Source: a virus
DNA: 36,023 bases
Direction: 5' to 3' (one strand)
IMG/VR virus record: IMGVR_UViG_3300031999_000103
Span: 1 to 36,023 of that record
Part shown: in pieces, positions 6,895-13,109 of the stretch
Layout of the letters: each line of letters begins with the position of its first letter
How positions within the stretch are numbered: the first letter of the stretch is position 1
Translations under genes and position numbers: made by a program
The notes under the pieces: model-generated
What the model was told of the DNA's origin: nothing
The model's input: only the letters and a program-made list of their open reading frames with translations
Databases searched by the model: none

Positions 6895-7277
6895 CCCTGC
6901 GGCCCATACCCTAATCCACTGAGCCAACTTATCGACGCCGACGCGCCGTAGCAGACAGCGGCAGCCCATCCGTACGAGCGCAATTTTTCGATCCATGCGA
7001 GCTGTGCCGCGGACGGCGCCGCCCCACCAACGCGCTTGAGCTCGATCGCCGCGCCGCAATAGCCCGTACCACTACCAGCGGCAACTACGATCGGCGGCCG
7101 AAAGATCAAAATGTCGGGCACTCCAGCATGTACCCCGCATGCCCTGTGGCTCGTGCCCTCGTTTTTTACGTGTGTCCAGTCACTGCCGACGACCGCTGTC
7201 AGCCATGCCGCCAAGTCGCGCATTTCGTCACGCTCCAGCCGCGAAATTCCCGGTCCGCTGCAAGCACGTTTTCTCAT
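6891..7277 (-). CDS. VRR-NUC domain nuclease
   Basis: A 128-residue single-domain protein of the PD-(D/E)XK superfamily. KNEGTSHRA...GVPDILIF gives the conserved Glu and the GxPD motif; IELKRVGGAAPSAAQLAWIEKLRSYG gives the E-x-K and the Q-x-x-W helix; AAVCYGA is the following strand. Length is normal for phage VRR-NUC proteins, which commonly sit next to an SF2 helicase, as here. Possible role: cleaving branched DNA during replication or packaging. ATGA overlaps link it to both neighbours. Confidence 0.88.
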   Translation of the reverse strand: MRKRACSGPGISRLERDEMRDLAAWLTAVVGSDWTHVKNEGTSHRACGVHAGVPDILIFRPPIVVAAGSGTGYCGAAIELKRVGGAAPSAAQLAWIEKLRSYGWAAAVCYGASASISWLSGLGYGPQG

Positions 7278-7459
7278 TTGTGGTCACCCCGCCGCGACTT
7301 TTCGAATCGGAATAATAGCGCAAGCTCCTCAATCGTTATTTGCACAGCGGAGTCTCTCTCTCTCTTTGTGAGACAGTCCCCCAAAAAAACACTGCGGCAC
7401 TGCCTCCATCTGCGACGCCCAAAACGGACATCCACGATCACCGTGACCTCGTCAATCAT
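7274..7459 (-). CDS. Hypothetical small protein
   Basis: A 61-residue protein (MIDEVTVIVDVRFGRRRWRQ...). It begins with a beta-strand, followed by a basic patch and a helix (AVQITIEELALLFRFEKSRR). The ATG at 7459 is preferred over one at 7474 because it overlaps the previous stop as ATGA, the usual arrangement here. Unknown function; possibly a nucleic-acid-binding accessory of the nuclease/helicase pair that follows (inference from position). Confidence 0.5.
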   Translation of the reverse strand: MIDEVTVIVDVRFGRRRWRQCRSVFLGDCLTKRERDSAVQITIEELALLFRFEKSRRGDHK

Positions 7460-7638
7460 TGTCGATTCCTCCAATCTCGGCGGTCATCCGTGCCTACCGT
7501 TCGCAGGCATCCCGCTCTTTCGTGCGCGCTCGTACAAGGCCGCACATTGCGGGCACGACCGTTCCCCGTTGTGGTGAAACGGCAATCCCTCGCCTTGCAA
7601 AATTGACACGTCCAGCGGTCTTGTTTGGTGTTGCGCAT
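7456..7638 (-). CDS. Small cysteine-containing protein, possible zinc ribbon
   Basis: A 60-residue protein with WTCQFCKARDC near the N-terminus and two later cysteines, compatible with zinc binding, and a very basic composition. GGAGCGAGG precedes the ATG at 7638, which follows the last alanine-tract gene by only 3 bases. ATGA overlap with the next gene. Function unknown. Confidence 0.5.
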   Translation of the reverse strand: MRNTKQDRWTCQFCKARDCRFTTTGNGRARNVRPCTSAHERAGCLRTVGTDDRRDWRNRQ

Positions 7639-7641
7639 GTG

Positions 7642-8541
7642 TTAACCTCGCTCCGTTTTTCTCTTGCTGCCTCCGTGTCTGGCGAGTGCCTTGGCAAACT
7701 CTCTACAGAACCAGCTGTTTTGCGCTGCTCTCTCGTCTGTCCTGCTTTTTGGTGCGCGGACCTGCCGCGGGCGAACTTTAGCAGCAGCAGCATAAGCAGC
7801 AGCAGCAGCATCACGGGCAGCAGCAGCAGCAGCAGCAGCATCAGCAGCAGCATCAGCAGCATAAGAAGCAGCACGAGCAGCATAAGCATCAGCATCAGCA
7901 GCAGCAGCAGCATAAGCATCAGCATCAGCAGCAGCAGCAGCATAAGCATCAGCACGGGCAGCAGCAGCAGCAGCAGCATCACAGGCAGCAGCAGCAGCAG
8001 CAGCAGCATCAGCAGCAGCATCAGCAGCATAAGCAGCAGCATCAGCATCAGCACGAGCAGCAGCAGCATCAGCAGTAGCACGAGCAGCATAAGCATCAGC
8101 ACGAGCAGCAGCAGCATAAGCATCAGCACGAGCAGCAGCAGCATCAGCAGCAGCATCAGCAGCAGCACGAGCAGCATAAGCATCAGCACAGGCAGCAGCA
8201 GCAGCAGCAGCAGTAGCATTGGCCCTATCTGCACACCACTGAGCAAATCGGACGATAATATCCGTTACATCAACAGGACCGGCAATCACCTTGCGGTCTG
8301 TACAGACGATTTTGTCGATATACTTTACGATTTTCCCGCTACACTCCACCAGCGTAAGACACGGACCGGGAGCGTATTGTAGCGCGTCGAGTGGCTCTAT
8401 GCTGGCATGTAGACCGCGGACACACAGCTGTATCTCGTCCTCGTGTAGTGCAAGCCCCGCTACGACATGCGTGTGTCCGTTCACCGGCTTACGTAGTCTC
8501 CCCCCTAGGGACAAAAAATGATACGCAGTGATTGGTTTCAT
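7642..8541 (-). CDS. Alanine-tract array protein 4 (DUF7666-like N-terminus)
   Basis: A 299-residue protein in three parts. Residues 1-105 are a conserved domain (MKPITAYHFLSLGG..., CVRGLHAS, DALQYAPG, DKIVCTDRK) that resembles the phage N-terminal domain I know as DUF7666. Residues 105-250 are almost only Ala with scattered Asp, Tyr, Arg and Cys, in short runs such as ADAYAARA. Residues 250-299 are basic (KVRPRQVRAPKS, TDER, EFAKAL). The N-terminal domain is identical over about 85 residues to array protein 1, while the exit into the tract (WCADRANAT) matches protein 3, so it is mosaic. Its tract is the longest of the four and its C-terminus (HGGSKRKTERG) differs from the others. Function unknown. 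Confidence 0.75.
   Translation of the reverse strand: MKPITAYHFLSLGGRLRKPVNGHTHVVAGLALHEDEIQLCVRGLHASIEPLDALQYAPGPCLTLVECSGKIVKYIDKIVCTDRKVIAGPVDVTDIIVRFAQWCADRANATAAAAAAACADAYAARAAADAAADAAAARADAYAAAARADAYAARATADAAAARADADAAAYAADAAADAAAAAAAACDAAAAAAARADAYAAAAADADAYAAAAADADAYAARAASYAADAAADAAAAAAAARDAAAAAYAAAAKVRPRQVRAPKSRTDERAAQNSWFCREFAKALARHGGSKRKTERG
7780..8222. repeat. AGC/GCT trinucleotide-rich tract 4
   Basis: About 440 bp made mainly of AGC triplets on the plus strand (GCT, Ala, on the coding strand), interrupted by ATC, ATA, ACG and ACA triplets (Asp, Tyr, Arg, Cys). The longest uninterrupted run, near 8193-8213, has about seven AGC units. Such DNA is prone to replication slippage and recombination. 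Confidence 0.9.
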
Positions 8542-9317
8542 GGCTCACCACCCGCCTTTAGTGCCTTGGCGAACTCTACGCGCAGCCAGCTGTTTTGCGT
8601 TTTTCTTTCGTCTGTACCGCGTTTCGATGCGCGGCGCCGCCGGGGGCGAGCTTTAGCAGCAGTAGCATCATACGCAGCAGCAGCAGCAGCCGCTTTGGCG
8701 ACATTAGTAGCAACAGCAGCAGCACGGGCGGCAGCTGCGGCACAAGCAACACCATAAGCAGTAGCAGTAGCACCATACGCAGCAGCATCCGCCGCCGCTT
8801 TGGTGACATTAGTAGCATAAACATCAGAGCGGGCAGACGCGGCAGCAGCATTAGCAGCAGCAGCATAAGCAGCAGTATAAGCAGCAGCACGGGTAGCATT
8901 GGCGGCACGTGTAGCAGCAGCAGCAGCATCAGCAGCATCACGGGCGGCCCAAAATGTTGCATCACAGGCAGCAGCAGCAGCAGCAGCAGTAGCATTGGCC
9001 CTATCTGCGCACCACTGAGCAAATCGGACGATAATATCCGTTACATCAACAGGACCGGCAATCACCTTGCGGTCTGTACAGACGATTTTATCGTCCTCGC
9101 ATAGCACATCTCCGCTACACTCCACCAGCGTAAGACACGGACCTGGAGCGTATTGTAGTGCGTCGAGTGGCTCTATGCTGGCATGTAGGCCGCGGACACA
9201 CAGCTTTATTTTATCCTCGTGTAGCGATAGTCCTTTTGTGACATGAGTGTGTCCGTCCACCGGATGGCGCATGCGCCCCCCCAGGACCAAAAAATGATAT
9301 GCAGTGATTGGTTTCAT
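8538..9317 (-). CDS. Alanine-tract array protein 3 (DUF7666-like N-terminus)
   Basis: A 259-residue paralogue with the same plan: conserved N-terminal domain (GGRMRHPVDGHTHVTKG..., CVRGLHAS, DALQYAPG), alanine-rich tract, basic tail (KARPRRRRASKRGTDER). It is the most divergent of the four: SGDVLCEDDKIV replaces SGKIVK.IDKIV, and its tract includes more Asn, Thr, Val and Ser with an internal near-duplicate (YATNVTKAAADAAAYGAT and VATNVAKAAAAAAAYDAT). Its last residues KAGGEP overlap the next ATG as ATGA. Function unknown; same gene family as its three neighbours. Confidence 0.75.
   Translation of the reverse strand: MKPITAYHFLVLGGRMRHPVDGHTHVTKGLSLHEDKIKLCVRGLHASIEPLDALQYAPGPCLTLVECSGDVLCEDDKIVCTDRKVIAGPVDVTDIIVRFAQWCADRANATAAAAAAACDATFWAARDAADAAAAATRAANATRAAAYTAAYAAAANAAAASARSDVYATNVTKAAADAAAYGATATAYGVACAAAAARAAAVATNVAKAAAAAAAYDATAAKARPRRRRASKRGTDERKTQNSWLRVEFAKALKAGGEP
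8654..8998. repeat. AGC/GCT trinucleotide-rich tract 3
   Basis: About 345 bp of AGC-dominated triplets, less pure than the other three tracts, consistent with this being the most diverged paralogue. Confidence 0.85.
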
Positions 9318-9320
9318 GGC

Positions 9321-10103
9321 TCACCCGCCTGCCTTTAGTGCCTTGGCAAACTCTACGCGCAACCAGCTGTTTTGCGCTTTTCTTTCGTCTGTACTGCTTT
9401 TTGGTGCGCGGACCTGCCGGGGGCGAACTTTAGCAGTAGCATCATACGCAGCAGCAGCCGCACGAGCAGCAGCAGCAGCATCAGCAGCAGCACGGGTAGC
9501 ATAAGCAGCAGCACGGGCAGCAGCAGCATCAGCATCAGCAGCAGCAGCAGCAGCATAAGCAGCAGCATAAGCAGCAGCAGCACGAGCAGCATCATAAGCA
9601 GCAGCATTAGCAGCATAAGCATCAGCACGGACAGCAGCAGCATAAGCAGCAGCATCAGCATTGGCAGCATAAGCAGCAGCATTAGCAGCATAAGCAGCAG
9701 CATCAGCAGCATCAGCATTAGCATCAGCAACAGTACCGACAGCATAAGCAGCATTAGCAGCATAAGCAGCAGCAGCAGCCTTGGCGCGTGTAGCACACCA
9801 CTGAGCAAATCGGACGATAATATCCGTTACATCAACAGGACCGGCAATCACCTTGCGGTCCGTACAGACGATTTTGTCGATATCCTTTACGATTTTCCCG
9901 CTACACTCCACCAGCGTAAGACACGGACCGGGAGCGTATTGTAGTGCGTCGATCGGCTTTATGCTAGCATGTAGGCCGCGGACACACAGCTGTATCTCGT
10001 CCTCGTGTAGTGCAAGCCCTGCTACGACATGCGTGTGTCCGTTCACCGGATGGCGCATGCGCCCCCCCAGGGCCAAAAAATGATACGCAGTGATTGGTTT
10101 CAT
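9321..10103 (-). CDS. Alanine-tract array protein 2 (DUF7666-like N-terminus)
   Basis: A 260-residue paralogue. The N-terminal domain is nearly that of proteins 1 and 4 but starts LALGGRMRHPVNG, sharing GGRMRHPV with protein 3. The alanine tract (about residues 107-215) is rich in Tyr-Ala, Asn-Ala and Asp-Ala. The basic C-terminus (KVRPRQVRAPKSSTDERKAQN) is close to protein 1. The stop falls one codon earlier than in proteins 1 and 3, so the next ATG comes 3 nt after it instead of overlapping. Probably arose by tandem duplication and gene conversion. Confidence 0.75.
   Translation of the reverse strand: MKPITAYHFLALGGRMRHPVNGHTHVVAGLALHEDEIQLCVRGLHASIKPIDALQYAPGPCLTLVECSGKIVKDIDKIVCTDRKVIAGPVDVTDIIVRFAQWCATRAKAAAAAYAANAAYAVGTVADANADAADAAAYAANAAAYAANADAAAYAAAVRADAYAANAAAYDAARAAAAYAAAYAAAAAADADAAAARAAAYATRAAADAAAAARAAAAAYDATAKVRPRQVRAPKSSTDERKAQNSWLRVEFAKALKAGG
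9431..9785. repeat. AGC/GCT trinucleotide-rich tract 2
   Basis: About 355 bp of AGC triplets interrupted mainly by ATA, ATC and ATT. The coding strand gives Ala with Tyr, Asp and Asn. Nearly all codons in it end in T. Confidence 0.9.
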
Positions 10104-10861
10104 GGCTCACCCGCCTTTAGTGCCCTGGCAAACTCTACGCGCAACCATTCGTTTTGCGCTTTTCTTTCGTCTGTACTGCTTTTTGGTGCGCGGACCTGCC
10201 GCGGGCGAACTTTAGCAGCAGCAGCATCAGCAGCAGCTCGAGCAGCTCGAGCAGCATCACAGGCAGCAGCAGCAGCATAAGCAGCAGCAGCACGAGCAGC
10301 ATCACAGGCAGCAGCAGCAGCAGCAGCAGCAGCATAAGCATCAGCACGGGCAGCAGCAGCACGAGCAGCATCATAAGCAGCAGCATCACAGGCAGCATAA
10401 GCATCAGCAGCAGCATAAGCAGCAGCAGCACGAGCAGCATCATAAGCAGCAGCATCACAGGCAGCATCAGCATCAGCAGCAGCATAAGCAGCAGCAGCAC
10501 GAGCAGCACCACAGGCAGCAGCAGCATTAGCAGCAGCCTTGGCACGTGTAGCACACCACGCAGCAAATCGGACGATAATATCCGTTACATCAACAGGACC
10601 GGCAATCACCTTGCGGTCTGTACAGACGATTTTGTCGATATACTTTACGATTTTCCCGCTACACTCCACCAGCGTAAGACACGGACCGGGAGCGTATTGT
10701 AGCGCGTCGAGTGGCTCTATGCTGGCATGTAGACCGCGGACACACAGCTGTATCTCGTCCTCGTGTAGTGCAAGCCCTGCTACGACATGCGTGTGTCCGT
10801 TCACCGGCTTACGTAGTCTCCCCCCTAGGGACAAAAAATGATACGCAGTGATTGGTTTCAT
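10100..10861 (-). CDS. Alanine-tract array protein 1 (DUF7666-like N-terminus)
   Basis: A 253-residue protein, first of the four to be transcribed. Conserved N-terminal domain (residues 1-100), alanine tract (100-205), basic tail ending EFARALKAGEP. The tract contains an obvious internal duplication of about 22-23 residues built on YDAARAAAAYAAD...CDAAA, visible as a 66-69-bp DNA repeat around 10370-10505. Such periodicity with mostly Ala suggests long helices. The start overlaps the stop of the 82-residue gene (ATGA). Cellular role unknown. Confidence 0.75.
   Translation of the reverse strand: MKPITAYHFLSLGGRLRKPVNGHTHVVAGLALHEDEIQLCVRGLHASIEPLDALQYAPGPCLTLVECSGKIVKYIDKIVCTDRKVIAGPVDVTDIIVRFAAWCATRAKAAANAAAACGAARAAAAYAAADADAACDAAAYDAARAAAAYAAADAYAACDAAAYDAARAAAARADAYAAAAAAAAACDAARAAAAYAAAAACDAARAARAAADAAAAKVRPRQVRAPKSSTDERKAQNEWLRVEFARALKAGEP
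10212..10538. repeat. AGC/GCT trinucleotide-rich tract 1 with internal 66-69-bp duplication
   Basis: About 325 bp of AGC triplets interrupted by ATC, ATA, ACG and ACA. A segment beginning ATCATAAGCAGCAGCATCAC near 10370 recurs near 10439 with few changes, showing that blocks larger than single triplets have duplicated. Confidence 0.88.
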
Positions 10862-11106
10862 GGCTCACCTGCCTTTAGTGCCTTGACGCCAGGCGTAAAA
10901 AAGAACCACACGTCCGCAGAGCTCCTGGTCTGTTGCTGTATTACCACACGCAGCACCCGGGCCGCTATGGCGGCAACCGCTACTGCGTTGTCGGCATCTG
11001 TCCCCTCGCTGTCGAGCCAGTCTTGCAGCATCGTATTTGCAGCTGATATCTCGAGTGCCGATAATTCGCACGTGTTATCCGGCGTGTAATAGTTGCAGCT
11101 GCTCAT
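10858..11106 (-). CDS. Hypothetical protein with array-derived C-terminus
   Basis: An 82-residue protein (MSSCNYYTPDNTCELSALEI...). The middle is helical (DNAVAVAAIAARVLRVVIQQQ). It is unrelated to the array proteins until its last nine residues, VKALKAGEP, which match their C-termini (ARALKAGEP, AKALKAGGEP). The DNA around this junction, including the following ATG, also matches, so the duplication unit of the array seems to end inside this gene. The ATG at 11106 overlaps the previous stop as ATGA. Function unknown. Confidence 0.6.
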   Translation of the reverse strand: MSSCNYYTPDNTCELSALEISAANTMLQDWLDSEGTDADNAVAVAAIAARVLRVVIQQQTRSSADVWFFFTPGVKALKAGEP

Positions 11107-11471
11107 GTGCGATACCGCCGCGTAAGATGCGAGCTCGACAGCGCCTGCCATGCCAGCATGCTCTTTATCCGTTCGATGCGCTCCTCTCTTTTCCCGCCGC
11201 AGCGGTCCAGGTTCTCCGGCGATAACATCGTCCTGATATACATCCGATGCTCGTCCGTCGTTCGTATCATGGTGGGATCGACCAGCACCCTGCGCACGTA
11301 CTCGGATGGACAGGCGCTGGTCGTTACGCACAAAGCCACCCCGCTATCGACATATTTTCCATACGCCTCGCGGGCCTTGGCGATGGCATCGAGCCCGGAC
11401 TCCGAGTCTATCTCTCCGATTGCTGTCGCGGCCCCATTTAGGTCCTGCAGATACACAACGTACGTTTTCAT
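11103..11471 (-). CDS. Hypothetical protein, first gene of the array operon
   Basis: A 122-residue protein. It begins MKTYVVYLQDLNGAATAIGEI, a beta-strand-like start, then has a charged helical region and a basic end. AGGAG lies about 8 nt before the ATG, inside a possible 11-codon leader. It is the first gene downstream of 140-bp module A and heads an operon of tightly overlapping genes running into the alanine-tract array. No family recognised. Confidence 0.6.
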   Translation of the reverse strand: MKTYVVYLQDLNGAATAIGEIDSESGLDAIAKAREAYGKYVDSGVALCVTTSACPSEYVRRVLVDPTMIRTTDEHRMYIRTMLSPENLDRCGGKREERIERIKSMLAWQALSSSHLTRRYRT

Positions 11472-11503
11472 TTGACAATCTCCTCGTTTTTCGTTGCGTT
11501 CAT
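11468..11503 (-). CDS. Possible 11-residue leader peptide
   Basis: ATG at 11503 opens MNATKNEEIVK and stops in an ATGA overlap with the gene starting at 11471. Its first four codons lie within the repeated module and are the same MNAT that starts the protein at 15001 after module B. The downstream gene's AGGAG lies inside this leader. It could be a true leader peptide or only the leftover start of a gene displaced when the module was copied. Confidence 0.35.
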   Translation of the reverse strand: MNATKNEEIVK

Positions 11504-11630
11504 GTTCTATATAGTGTGCATGTTACGTGCCGTCACGTGATATCAACCACTTACGGTTTGACACGCTGCGTAAACTGCGACATCGAAGTCGCGTTTCGCT
11601 CTGCGGCATGCAAACTTTGCGGGCCAGCGT
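11491..11630 (-). promoter_or_regulatory. 140-bp control module A (direct repeat with module B)
   Basis: Identical to 14989-15128 except for 8 positions, with no gaps. In minus-strand direction it contains CGCAAAGTTTGCATG (11607-11621), a short hairpin GCGACTTCGATGTCGC, a TTTACGCAGCGTGTCAAACC segment, then CATGCACACTATATAGAAC directly before an ATG. TATATA is a plausible -10 box, but no good -35 is spaced 16-18 nt from it. Placed just upstream of the array operon. Confidence 0.65.
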
Positions 11631-11754
11631 TGGTTTTGCTTGCGGAGAGGCACTGATCTATCGCTATCGCTGCCGATCTCAGCTCGTCGCGGTGCGCAAA
11701 AAATGCAGAGCGCTCAAGTACGCCCAGGATCGCATACAGCTGCCCAAGCGTCAA
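11551..11754 (-). CDS. Possible small gene overlapping module A
   Basis: A frame with a protein-like helical segment, TLGQLYAILGVLERSAFFAH, that then runs through module A to a stop at 11551. A TTG at 11754 with a weak AGAGAG upstream is one possible start; the only in-frame ATG, at 11931, lies far back inside the neighbouring gene. About 67 residues from the TTG. The last third is encoded by repeat DNA, so this may be a gene whose 3' end was replaced by the module. Low confidence. Confidence 0.3.
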   Translation of the reverse strand: MTLGQLYAILGVLERSAFFAHRDELRSAAIAIDQCLSASKTNAGPQSLHAAERNATSMSQFTQRVKP

Positions 11755-12094
11755 CGAGATCTCTCTGCGCTGATGGGCATCGGGCTGGATCCCTGACGAG
11801 GGATCTGTCGCTCCACTCCCGATCTCGGATGGCGCGGGCCCGCTCCTCCGCTTCCTGGTTTGCCGCCCTCCTGCTGGTGACTTGTCCTCCGAGGATCGCA
11901 ATCGCCGAATCAACTGCTTTGAGTTGTGCATGCACCTGCTCCCGCGTAGACGCGTGCGCTATCGGCAGCACTACGAGTCCATCGTCGGCTGCGTCCGCGA
12001 TGGCCGAGATGTGATCTCGCGACCCGGCGCCACGGCAGCGCATCCTAGCGAGACGAGTCACGTACCCAGCAACGACGATGATATCATACCTCAT
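11714..12094 (-). CDS. Hypothetical protein after dNTP diphosphohydrolase
   Basis: A 126-residue protein starting MRYDIIVVAGYVTRLARMRC, a hydrophobic strand opening, then ADDGLVVLPIAHASTREQVHAQL and a very charged C-terminus. The start resembles small nucleoside-deoxyribosyltransferase-like or nucleotide-binding folds only in its strand pattern, too weak to name. ATGA overlap with the upstream gene. The last 40 residues overlap another possible frame, so its true 3' end is less certain. Confidence 0.5.
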   Translation of the reverse strand: MRYDIIVVAGYVTRLARMRCRGAGSRDHISAIADAADDGLVVLPIAHASTREQVHAQLKAVDSAIAILGGQVTSRRAANQEAEERARAIRDREWSDRSLVRDPARCPSAQRDLVDAWAAVCDPGRT

Positions 12095-12726
12095 CTACCG
12101 GCGTCCTCGTCTGCCGTCGCGATGATCTTTCTCGTGCCGCCGCCCGCCGAGTCTTTCGGCCAGAATGCGCACGCGGGACCCTTTCGCGGACCAGACGGCA
12201 AAATGACCCTGTCATCGACGCCGATGCTGTGTCCCTGATACGATAGCAAAAACAACAGACAGCACACCGCGTGCGCAAGATGCGGCAGGTTGCTCTCTCG
12301 GTCCGTGTCCTCTCCTCCTGCCCAGGCATACACGTGGCGCAGCGTCGCGCCCACAAGTCGAGTCCACGCCATGCCGCGTGTCCAATTCGTCGCCCCGTAT
12401 TTGCTGGCCCCGTGCTGCATCACGCGCGCTACATCCACGAGCGAGCCGCCCGGCAGCAGCTGTAACGGGGGCTTGCCGTCATCGTACTTGAGAGCCCCGT
12501 CACCGGACTCGCCGGACTCGCTCTCCTGCCGTGCGCACGGGAGACAGCATGTCTCGGCATGGTCGACATACGTGTTACAGAGGAGAGCGTAGGCATCGTC
12601 AGCGCCGACAACGCGCGACGCTACAGCGGTAGCGCCGGCCGCGAAGCTCGGCAACTCGCACCTGCACGACCCGCTTTTTACGGGCACGCCTGGTATATAG
12701 TGCGTGCATTTTCCGCACGTTTTCAT
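12091..12726 (-). CDS. dATP/dGTP diphosphohydrolase-domain protein with N-terminal zinc-ribbon
   Basis: A 211-residue protein. Residues 1-66 hold CGKC, CRC and later cysteine pairs, a probable zinc-binding module. Residues 79-165 (LKYDDGKPPLQLLPGGSLVDVARVM...HGASKYG..NW, then R-H-x-Y-A-W-x-G-E-D-x-D-x-E-S-N-L-P-H-L-A-H) match the dATP/dGTP diphosphohydrolase N-terminal domain found in many phages, an all-helical enzyme that hydrolyses deoxynucleoside triphosphates to monophosphates. It may shape the nucleotide pool. The ATG at 12726 overlaps the previous stop as ATGA. No PurZ or matching polymerase is visible, so 2-aminoadenine DNA is not implied. Confidence 0.8.
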   Translation of the reverse strand: MKTCGKCTHYIPGVPVKSGSCRCELPSFAAGATAVASRVVGADDAYALLCNTYVDHAETCCLPCARQESESGESGDGALKYDDGKPPLQLLPGGSLVDVARVMQHGASKYGATNWTRGMAWTRLVGATLRHVYAWAGGEDTDRESNLPHLAHAVCCLLFLLSYQGHSIGVDDRVILPSGPRKGPACAFWPKDSAGGGTRKIIATADEDAGR

Positions 12727-13109
12727 TTGATGGCCTCCTTCGACGGAGCCGCCCCGGGTACTGTTGTTGGCCTCACCGGCCGCACGCGGATTGCATCGAC
12801 CTCGCCGGCGCCGAATTTCACTCGCGCGTGATAGAGCGTGATCGGCTTGCCGATCCAAGATGTGATCTCGGACCCGTAGATGGATGCGATTATCTGACAG
12901 TTTGTTTTGTTTAGGACTAGCGCCTTATCTTTGTCTCGGAAATACATGACGGGCTTTTCTTCGACGACTCCTCCAGCCATAATTAGCTCCTCTCGTGGCG
13001 CTATCTTGTCGATTACGACGACGCAATCCCGACCGCGCAAGTCCGCGGCCTTGACGTATCGCGACGGGAACAGCAGGTCTGGATGGTTGTAGTCAACTAG
13101 GCTTGACAT
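12723..13109 (-). CDS. Conserved phage protein beside RecE-like nuclease
   Basis: A 128-residue protein with the layout (L)FPSRYVKAADLRG, DKI..REEL, KPVMYFRDKDKALVLNKTN, IYG..I.SWIGKPITLY and V.FG.GEVDAIRVRP. I recognise this as a recurrent phage family of unknown function, often near recombination or replication genes; the beta-rich pattern would suit an OB-like, DNA-binding fold (inference). CAGGAGAG precedes the ATG at 13109, which overlaps the end of the nuclease gene by 13 bases. It could serve as the single-strand-binding or annealing partner, since no RecT is seen. Confidence 0.65.
   Translation of the reverse strand: MSSLVDYNHPDLLFPSRYVKAADLRGRDCVVVIDKIAPREELIMAGGVVEEKPVMYFRDKDKALVLNKTNCQIIASIYGSEITSWIGKPITLYHARVKFGAGEVDAIRVRPVRPTTVPGAAPSKEAIK

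Noticed and set aside
7459-10702. Long serine-rich plus-strand and leucine-rich minus-strand frames across the array
   Set aside because: They are other-frame readings of the same AGC/GCT triplets (Ser or Leu homopolymers) and lack domains or coherent starts; the Ala frame carries the conserved flanking domains.
11549-11580. Plus-strand promoter with a perfect TTGACA in module A
   Set aside because: TTGACA is present, but 17 nt later there is no TATAAT-like box and no plus-strand gene follows.
12091-12726. Evidence for a 2-aminoadenine (Z) genome
   Set aside because: The diphosphohydrolase domain is widespread, and neither PurZ nor a DpoZ-like polymerase is present in the window.
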